DNA of 64,000 bases from Coturnix japonica (taxonomy: Eukaryota > Chordata > Aves > Galliformes > Phasianidae). The position numbers and the translations under genes are program-made. Under the pieces are notes generated by a model. That model saw only the letters and a list, made by a program, of their open reading frames with translations, did not search any database and was not told where the DNA came from. Every line of letters begins with the position of its first letter. Within the stretch, counting starts at the first letter, position 1. The stretch lies in NCBI RefSeq assembly GCF_001577835.2, contig NC_029526.1, positions 1,643,510 to 1,707,509 of the forward strand, written 5' to 3'. Positions 21,301-64,000 of this stretch are shown here, piece after piece.

Positions 21301-24300
21301 GGGCAGCTGTTCATAACAGTTCCTTATTAAGCAAACTGCTTTGGAGCAGGTTGTTCATTGTCATATGCCATGGGGCTTGGCCTCTTCTCCCAGGTAACAG
21401 TGATAAAATGAAAGAGAATGGCCTAAAGTTGTTCTAGGGAGGTTCAGGTTGGATATTAGGAAAAATAGCAGTAATATATTGGAACAGGCTGCCCAGGGAG
21501 GTGGTAGAGACAATACCCCTGGGGGTGGTCAAGAACTGTAGAGATGTGGCACTGAGGGATGTGGTCAGTGACTGAGGTGGGGGTGGCCTTGATTTTAGAG
21601 GTCTTTCTATGTGGATGGGCAGCAAAGTGAAGCTGCCTTGCAGAACACTTCCCTGCTACCAGCAATGTCTGGGCAGAGGTGCAGCACAGGGGCCTGGGAT
21701 GCCTACCTTCCCAGTGAGTATCTCATAGAAGGAGCTCATGACGTGGTTTGATGGACAGAGTCGCATGTACTCATAGAGAGTGTAAGACCATTCCACAGCA
21801 GAGGCATCTCCGTACTTCTTCTGGAGGTAGCTGAGAAAGAACTCAGGAAGACTGGATTGCTCTCCTGTCTGCAAATAACAAGTGAGCATCATGTATAAAC
21901 AGCAGGACTAAATCAAATCTGCCAGTCTGACTGCAGCTGTTTGCATACAGATGTGTCTTCTATAACTTGTGCTGGCTGGAGCCTTCCCTGCTGTTGGGTC
22001 ATTCAAAACCTTCCTTCCAGGTTTAGTCTATACAGTCTATATGAGGAAGCTGTCCTGCTGCTGAGTCCACAGATCATCTCTTTTCTCCTTTGTGAAATAT
22101 TTAGGGACTTATTACCTGTGAGGTGCTACCCCCTCTGTCTGATTTAGCTAAGCTTTGTTCAAGGGTTCAGACAACTTGGAGTGGTGACTGGAGAGACCTG
22201 AAGCCAGGCAATGATTGCAGCAACCCGGCTTCCCCAGGAATCTAATCTGAAAGTGAAAAGCAGCCATAAGAAACACTAAACTGTTTAAGGCTGACCTAAG
22301 GGATATATTTAGGCTTCTAGCTCGAGTGAAGAAATCCATGAAGTGCTTCTGGCTCTGTCAAGGTTGCTCTTGTGTTTGAGGCATAACAACAGGACATTGT
22401 ACTTGTCCCTAACATGAGAGGGTTTAAACACATGTCCTTTGGCCTCCACCCACCACTCCCAACACACCCTGGACAAAGAAGGGGAAATTCTCTGCTCTTT
22501 TTGTGCAACAAAACTGAAGTACTTTTATGCCAATTTGCTTAATAAGTGATTTTTTTCTTTTGCCCTGTTCCTCCTTTTCTGTACCTCATCTTTATGTTCT
22601 GTGGTGCCACTTGTTCCTCTGTGGACTTTCAGAGTGGATTGGCATAGGTTAATATCAGTCCAGGGGAAAAAAAACCCAAGCAATTGGCCATGCTTTGGTT
22701 GCACAGATATAGCCAAGCCTTCCAAACCTAAGCACAGATGCTACGTAGTTGTGATGGCATCCTGGTGTGCCAGGACATCCCAGAATAGCAGCAGTCACTC
22801 TAGCTAAGGTCTCAGATTCAGAGTGTGGCTGATTTAGCTCAGGGCTTTAGAGAGGGGAAATGACAAACCTGCTGATCGTGTGCCATTTTCTCTTTCCAGA
22901 TGTCCTTCAGGATGTTCACCACATCCTTTTTAGTTGGCTTTTTGTTCTTGACTTCACCTTCATGCCTCAGGTACACAGGAACCTTATCACCTTTGCCCTA
23001 AGTAATGGAAAAGAAACAGAGATGAAGCCTTCCCCTCACTGGCATCAGTGCAGCATTAAGCAATGTTTTGGTGAATTTCTTAGGGAGAGATGTTGAAGCA
23101 CCAAGGAAGTGTTACTCTGAGAAAATGTTTGGATACATGATGAGGTGAAGAATCCTTGTAGCACTGCCTTGTCTGTGTATCATTTCCTGCCTCCCCTGCT
23201 TAGGGAGGATCCCCTAGGGGGATAGAGTGGTTTGAATTACCCCCTAATGCCATGGGAAGGAGTCATTCCCTACAGTGCACTCCTGCTATGCACTCTTAGT
23301 CACTCTGGTGCTTGGCTAAGCTCATCTCAGCAGTGGACTTTTCCAATCTTAATGATTCTATACTTCAGCTGTCCTCCATGTGCTTACCCTCAGGTTCAGC
23401 TTTTCTCTTGCATTCGAGTTTCCCCAGCTCTAAAGTTTTTCCACTGGGAAGGTGGGCACTGAGTACACCATGTCCAGCCACGTAAGCAATTTTCCCACCT
23501 TCTGGATGGGTATTTACTACCAATTAATCTCAGTGGAAACAAGCAGAGGTGAAAGCATGCACGTACCCATCCGTGGAAGGCATTCATCTCTTTTAGCACT
23601 CTTGTTCCTATTTCCTCCAGAAGCACATCCACCAGCTGGTTGCTGCTCTTCCCCTTGGCCAGACGGCCCCACCGCTCCTCTCCACCACGAATCACTTCTG
23701 CAACAACAAAAAGATGCTGAGCTGTTAAGAGAGATCCATTTTTTCCCGTGAGTAGTGGTTTTATGTGAGCCCGTTAGGAACCTTACATTGGATACAGCTC
23801 TATAGACATGTAGTCTATAAGCAAACCAGTGCTGAGTATAGGTGGTACCTGAACACTTTGCCCAGTTGGGCCGGGGTGTGTGACTACCGCCTCGATCTTC
23901 TGCAGTCTCTCTGTGGACTTCCAGCAGTGTTCCATATTCCTCATGGAGCTGATCAAAATCCTTCCTCAGAGTCTCCGTCTGAAGCATACAGAAAGGAGGG
24001 CTGTAACAAACCAGCTGCAGCAGTGGAAGTTTTCTGTTGTCTGACAGCTCGGGTGAGCATTTGGTGCAACACATTGATATACAGAGAGCAATTATTGGTT
24101 AACTGCCTTTGGATTGGATGAAAAATAAACAGTCCATTAATTTTTCTTGTTATCATTCCCAGAAACTTCAAACAGAATATATCAGTGATATTTGTAATGC
24201 TGTTTTTTTTGTGTTTAAAAACAGGCCTTAATGCACTAGGAGAGGTTCTCCTTGGGAGAACTTGGAGCTGGAGGGACAGCTTCCATCATCGACAGGTCTC

Positions 24301-27300
24301 CCTGGCTTGAGGAACCTCCTCTGGTTCTATCACAGCTGGAAAATGCGTTGACCTCCCTGGTGGTGGAGTTGAAGGCCTGGAGTTGCAGTAAGGTAAAGAA
24401 GCCATGAAACGCTATTGGGAAAGACAAAACCCAGCTGGGCAGGTAGCTGTTAGTAGCCTGGTTCAGCAGCAGTTTCAGTTTGCTGTGTTTTGGATAAAAC
24501 TGTAAAATGAATGTCGGACAAGCATAGTTCAAAATGCCTGCATGTGACCTGTGTGTACAGAGTCTCTATCCTAACCTGAATACTTATGCATCCCATTATG
24601 TTTGCATTCATGTGATACAGCTCAAAAATTCAGAGCTTGTGCTCACCTCCTGAAGTAAATCAGAGTATTTCTTCTCCAGTGATTCAAAATCTCTCCTGGG
24701 CACAACGTCTCCATACTCTGCTATCATTGCATTCAGCTCCACTTGGGCTTTTGTGAGGTCCTGCCGAGCCATCTTCAGTGCCAGAGTGAGCATCACCACA
24801 TCTTCGCCCTTGTCAACTTCTAACAACAGGTGTTATGGTTAGAAAAGAACACTGAGATAATCTGTTCCAACCACCCACCCATATCCTTGCCTAATCCCTT
24901 TCCAATGTGCTTATGGGTGTTTTGTTCACAAATTTAGCTTAAGAAGTGGACGGTATCTGGTGATATTTTGGAGATGCTCATTGCCGCACTGTGGGTGTGC
25001 ACTGGGCCTCTGGGCAGGACAGGTTCCTACAGAGATCTACTTTCCCCACCTTGGACCTGTTCCTGTTTCACCTCCGGCTGCTCGTTCTGCCTTTCATTCA
25101 GTTTTGCTAGAAGCAGTTTGCGGGCGCTGCACTCCTCGAGGTAGCGAGTGTACTCCTCAGCTACACTCATCTGCAGGCGCTCCACCTGCAGGAATTGATC
25201 AGCATCAGTGGGAAGCTGTGGGCTGGTGCAGTGAGCCTAGAGCAGAACTATGGGGCAGGGAGTGGTGCAGGGGATGTGAAGTGGAAACAACTGGAGTAGG
25301 AGAGTGGGCAAGAAATAACACTGTAGGAAAGGATGGAGGAGAAACCAAAGGAATGTCTACGGCTGCAAAGGGAAGAAATATTTTTGAGTGTTTCAACACA
25401 GCTGGTGAAACTCGTGTCTCCAAGGTTCAACAAGTGCTATCTCCATGACTAAGGAGCCTACAGTCTGTGCAGAAGCTGGTTATCTGGGACAGCAGCTACA
25501 AGCCAAGGCTTCTGATAGCTGCAGCACAGCCAGCCCTAAGGGAACGCAAATGCTCTTGAGCTGGCTGAGATCCAGCATCTCTACAATACCAGCTGCTCCT
25601 GGTACCAAAGGATGAGCACCTGGGAGGAAGAGATCAGATGAATCCAGCTGCAGTTGGGAGATGTTTGACCTGTAGCCTTATTTACCTGAGTCTGAAGAGA
25701 ACAGTTCTCTTCCTTCATGCTGTCAATAAGCTTTAACAAATGAAGTTTCTCTTGCTTTAAAGTATTAATTTCCACTTTCTCCTTTTCCTGCAGTGCTAAT
25801 ATCTGCTGGGTGCACTCCTCAGACACAGTGGCGACCATGACCTTCAGGGGCTCTAGGGCACGGATCATCTCCTCCTGATGAGCTAAAGAGAGCAGAGGTG
25901 GGCTCTTACAAAGCAAGAATTTTACTTTGTTTGTTTGTTTTCTTGGGTATTTCACGCTTTGTCATAATGGAAACTGATGATGCCATCACGTTTCACTGGG
26001 TTGTCGCCATTTAAGCACAGGCAGCATATGGAGCTATGCTTGACTTGGATCCCAGGTTCCAGTTACATGGTAGAACTCTACCTGTCACCATCTTGCTATG
26101 GTGAAAGACCATCATTAGGCAGCCAGGTAACAGATGCTGGGATAAACAATATGTTTTACTGAAGAAACTCTGTCCCATTAGAAAAACATTGACATCTGCA
26201 GGCTGCTCAGTGTGACGGGAGCTCCTAGTGGCGGGCTATTTCTAGCACACTGACTATTTACAAAGCACTGCTATCACTGTGGCATCTGAGAGCCAAGAAG
26301 GGTTTAAAGCGTGCCACAAATGGACAGAGAACAGCCAGTTCAGCTCTCTGCCCTGCCTTGCTTCAGCAGTAATGCGAGCTTCAAGTTACCATGGCAAGTG
26401 CACCCAAAAATATTGGTATGATATACTCTACTATCAGTATGGTGGCTTCAGAAAAGCTCTGAGATATGGATGGATGTTGCCTGAACTATGAGCGTGGTAA
26501 AGATAAAGATAAATCAATACTTAAAAGCTTTAAATCTAAATAATATAAATCTGATATATATATATTTATATATATATATCACCTGTTATGTATGAAGGAA
26601 GTAGACTCCCATGTGGTATCAAGGCCATGGGAAGACTTCATTAATAGACCAGGAAGATACATCTACTATTTGACATATTAGTCCCTCAAAGTAACCTATT
26701 CTGTGTGAACATTTAGAATGTTCTCTATGTATATATCCAGTATGTGACTAGCTGTGTAGGACTACATCTCCATTAGTGTTTTCCCCTCAGGGATCAAAGT
26801 CCAGGAGCTTACCCAGTGTGGCTTCATACTCCTTCTTTATAGCTGACAGCAAGGGCTTGTAGGTCTTGAAGTTGTCTATGAAGAACTCAAAGATCTCCCT
26901 GTAGGGCTGAGAGAGGAAAGAGAGCTTGAGAAATCATTATGTTCACTTCTCAGAATGTGATAACTGGGCCCTGGACAAAATGATCTGGCAGGACAGCCCA
27001 TATGTTGACCTCTCTTTTCTCTTGCTGTTAATCATCCATCAGTAACCAACTGATGAACTGACAGATGGACCAGATGATCCTAGTGGTCTCAGCATGTTTT
27101 TTCTAAGTCAACAGAAACTTGGATCTGACCTGCAGCTTCACTTCCTGGGAGATCCCTTTAGTCGGGTCAAGAGTCTGCAGCTCTTTCCTTAAGTAAGACT
27201 CCAATTGCTCCAAGTGTTGTGGCTTTGGAATGGCAAGAAGGGCCTGTTCATTGCTGCAGGGACACAGGAGAATGGATATCAGCTCAAGGACTTGGGTTTT

Positions 27301-28348
27301 CTTCCTACTGCCCATTGCTACCAGTCAGAACCAATATTATTATTTATTATGCTCAAGTTTTGTGAGATAAGCCAACCTCATTTTCACCAATGCTGGGAGA
27401 GGTTCAGCTCTGTAAGTTCCTAGTTTCCAAACCCTGTTTCTAGCTCCCTGTGGCTTAGCCAGCAGTACAGGCTGTGCTTACCCATGTGTTCTCTCCTCTG
27501 GGGCACTGCAGGGTTTGTGATTCCTTAGCACTGTCTGCCCAGCTGCATATGCAGGCCATGTGGACCAGTAGCCTCTAGCAGAAGGCTGGAAAGGCTTGAG
27601 AGAGAAAGAATTAGGATTAAAGAGCACTGCAAACACAACAGAGCCCAAATGAGGTCGAAATATACCCAAGGATGCCACGCAGTCAGTCAAACTACCCAAG
27701 AGAATAGTGGGATAGAAATACAACCTAAATGCAAATGGAAACAAACTTTTATGAACCTAAACCCACTCTTAGTTTGGTATATCCCTTCCTAGTACTTATT
27801 TATGCATCATTTGGATATAGTTTACACCATGCTATGTTACCTACTGACACACACTATGGTTCCTGAAGGTGCCCTAAGCCTATGATTAACCAGCTTTTTA
27901 TTGCCTTCATTTTGAACTATATGTGTCAAAATCTGGCTTTAGTATTTGGTGTGTGCACCCACAGAAGCCATCACAGCCCAGAACAGCGTTTATATTCCAC
28001 TGCACCCTTAAACCTGGACTCACCGGAGCCTTCTGCTTCTTGGACAGGCCGGGCTTTGCACTGCGGGGCTGCAGCTTGGAGGGACATTCAGGAGAGACCC
28101 TGTGCGACAGCAGGGAACAGACTCACCCAAAGGTACCGAATAAACTGCATTTGTTGTGCTTGTACAGCTGAGCTCCGGGACCGAGCCCACATCGGCTGCT
28201 TTGCTCCTTGTCACTGTGAGAGCAGCACGGAGCCCTGTGCTGGGCAGACCTCAAGAGCTGCTCTGATCGTGTCCCGTGCCGCTCACCGGCCCCCAGCCCG
28301 TCCCGTACCCGTCCCGTACCCGTCCCTCACACCCGGCCGTGCCGCCAT
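18367..28348 (-). CDS. TSNAXIP1: Translin-associated factor X-interacting protein 1, complete in 17 coding exons
   Basis: TSNAXIP1 binds TSNAX (TRAX) and is expressed mainly in testis and ciliated cells; its molecular role is not settled. Coding exons in transcript order: 28348-28287, 28099-28024, 27594-27482, 27253-27130, 26906-26813, 25882-25686, 25185-25050, 24819-24647, 23978-23849, 23697-23567, 22997-22869, 21868-21707, 21132-21036, 20611-20575, 20265-20142, 19958-19852, 18595-18367. All junctions are GT-AG and in phase, giving 706 residues against about 658 in human. Hallmarks: STWPAYAAGQTVLRNHKPCS (exon 3), PYREIFEFFIDNFKTYKPLL (126-145), a coiled coil about 158-410, ALKMARQDLTKAQVELNAM, NQLVDVLLEEIG, KKPTKKDVVNILKDIWKEK, and DLIDYRSLFKE-DEEG near the C-terminus. 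The first two exons are the least certain: the ATG at 28348 was chosen for Kozak context (GGCATGGCGG), donor and phase. It is head to head with RANBP10. Confidence 0.92.
20575..20611 (-). other. TSNAXIP1: TSNAXIP1 exon 14, 37-base exon
   Basis: Without this exon, exons 13 and 15 do not join in phase and run into a stop. With it the reading is KTAFLGAIALEQR-MALIEAFPL, which aligns with human sequence of the form MEQFNTVLKSTFPLK. It is flanked by an AG acceptor and a GTAAG donor. It is too short to show as an open frame on its own. Confidence 0.8.
21415..21620 (+). mobile_element. CR1 LINE fragment
   Basis: In TSNAXIP1 intron 12, opposite in sense to the gene. Blocks: GGTTCAGGTTGGATATTAGG and GGAACAGGCTGCCCAGGGAG, then GGTGGTAGAGACAATACCCC. 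This is the CR1 C-terminal coding region; the tail is not clear. Confidence 0.8.
24830..24905 (-). mobile_element. Possible CR1 tail remnant
   Basis: TSNAXIP1 intron 7. CTGTTCCAACCACCCACCCA after a GGTTAGAAAAGAACACTGAG-like lead resembles an eroded antisense CR1 end. Weak. Confidence 0.35.
26553..26580. repeat. (TA)n microsatellite
   Basis: Short TA-rich tandem repeat in TSNAXIP1 intron 5. Confidence 0.85.
28287..28348 (-). other. TSNAXIP1: TSNAXIP1 first coding exon, repeat-derived
   Basis: Predicted reading MAARPGVRDGYGTGTGRAGG plus a split Arg. The middle is encoded by a short GC-rich tandem repeat (plus strand CCCGTACCCGT units at 28298-28327), so this end is probably poorly conserved and variable in length. 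The start has good Kozak context and the donor is CCG|GTGAGC. A transcript with another first exon is possible. Confidence 0.55.
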
Positions 28349-28365
28349 GCCCCGCCGGTGCCGCC

Positions 28366-28372
28366 TGTTTAC
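28366..28372. promoter_or_regulatory. TSNAXIP1: Forkhead (FOXJ1-type) site
   Basis: TGTTTAC, the reverse of GTAAACA, 18 bases upstream of the TSNAXIP1 start codon and 4 bases from the X-box. Confidence 0.5.
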
Positions 28373-28376
28373 CCCC

Positions 28377-28390
28377 GTTGCCATGCAGAC
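28377..28390. promoter_or_regulatory. TSNAXIP1: RFX X-box
   Basis: Read on the minus strand, GTCTGCATGGCAAC matches 11 of 14 positions of the ideal palindromic X-box GTTGCCATGGCAAC and has a perfect GGCAAC half-site. It lies about 29-42 bases before the TSNAXIP1 start codon, where X-boxes of ciliary genes usually sit. Confidence 0.55.
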
Positions 28391-28423
28391 GGCCGCCTCA
28401 GGACCCCCCTCCCGCCGCTATAG

Positions 28424-63875
<35,452 letters not shown>

Positions 63876-64000
63876 GTAAGTCTATGGGGTGGTCACATGT
63901 TGCATTCTGGCTGTGTTATTTGATTGCAGCACTGCTATCTGGAACAGAGGTAGTGCCAGACTGGTGGAGAATAGATCTCATCACTTGCACTGAACCGAAG

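Noticed and set aside
24236-24532. 98-codon minus-strand open frame between TSNAXIP1 exons 8 and 9
   Set aside because: Exons 8 and 9 join in phase without it, and it resembles no TSNAXIP1 segment.

Overview
The window is vertebrate nuclear DNA from a bird, most likely a galliform such as chicken or a close relative. The evidence is compact spliced genes with GT-AG introns, two strong CpG islands, and many truncated CR1 LINE copies with the bird-type tail of repeated TTCTGTGATT-like units. There are no bacterial-style operons. I identified four protein-coding genes by reading conserved exons and checking that every splice phase joins. Their order, THAP11 - CENPT - TSNAXIP1 - RANBP10, is that of human 16q22.1 read backwards; from memory the chicken counterpart is chromosome 11.

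Layout. 1-430: nothing coding seen. About 430-3157: THAP11 on the minus strand, one coding exon plus a probable long 3'UTR. 3158-3485: a CpG-rich divergent promoter shared with CENPT. 3486-about 16880: CENPT on the plus strand, 13 coding exons, 633 residues. 16880-18320: short gap between convergent genes. 18342-28348: TSNAXIP1 on the minus strand, 17 coding exons, 706 residues. 28349-28948: a second CpG-island divergent promoter. 28949 to the right edge: the first seven coding exons (286 codons) of RANBP10 on the plus strand, with two very large introns (15.5 and 11.8 kb) that hold most of the CR1 copies. RANBP10 continues beyond the window.

How the parts relate. The genes form two head-to-head pairs. 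THAP11 is a zinc-finger factor that acts with ZNF143 and HCFC1 at ACTAYRNNNCCCR elements. Such elements occur in both divergent promoters: four in tandem between THAP11 and CENPT (three exact, one with a single mismatch) and two exact ones between TSNAXIP1 and RANBP10. The TSNAXIP1 start also carries a forkhead site next to an RFX X-box, the usual motile-cilium arrangement. CENPT is an inner-kinetochore histone-fold protein, TSNAXIP1 a coiled-coil protein of testis and ciliated cells, and RANBP10 a SPRY/LisH subunit of the CTLH/GID ubiquitin ligase family. I see no joint pathway beyond shared promoters.

I found no evidence of a wholly new system. The most useful observations are the promoter motif arrays, the alanine tracts where mammalian THAP11 has polyglutamine, and two places where CR1 copies lie back to back.
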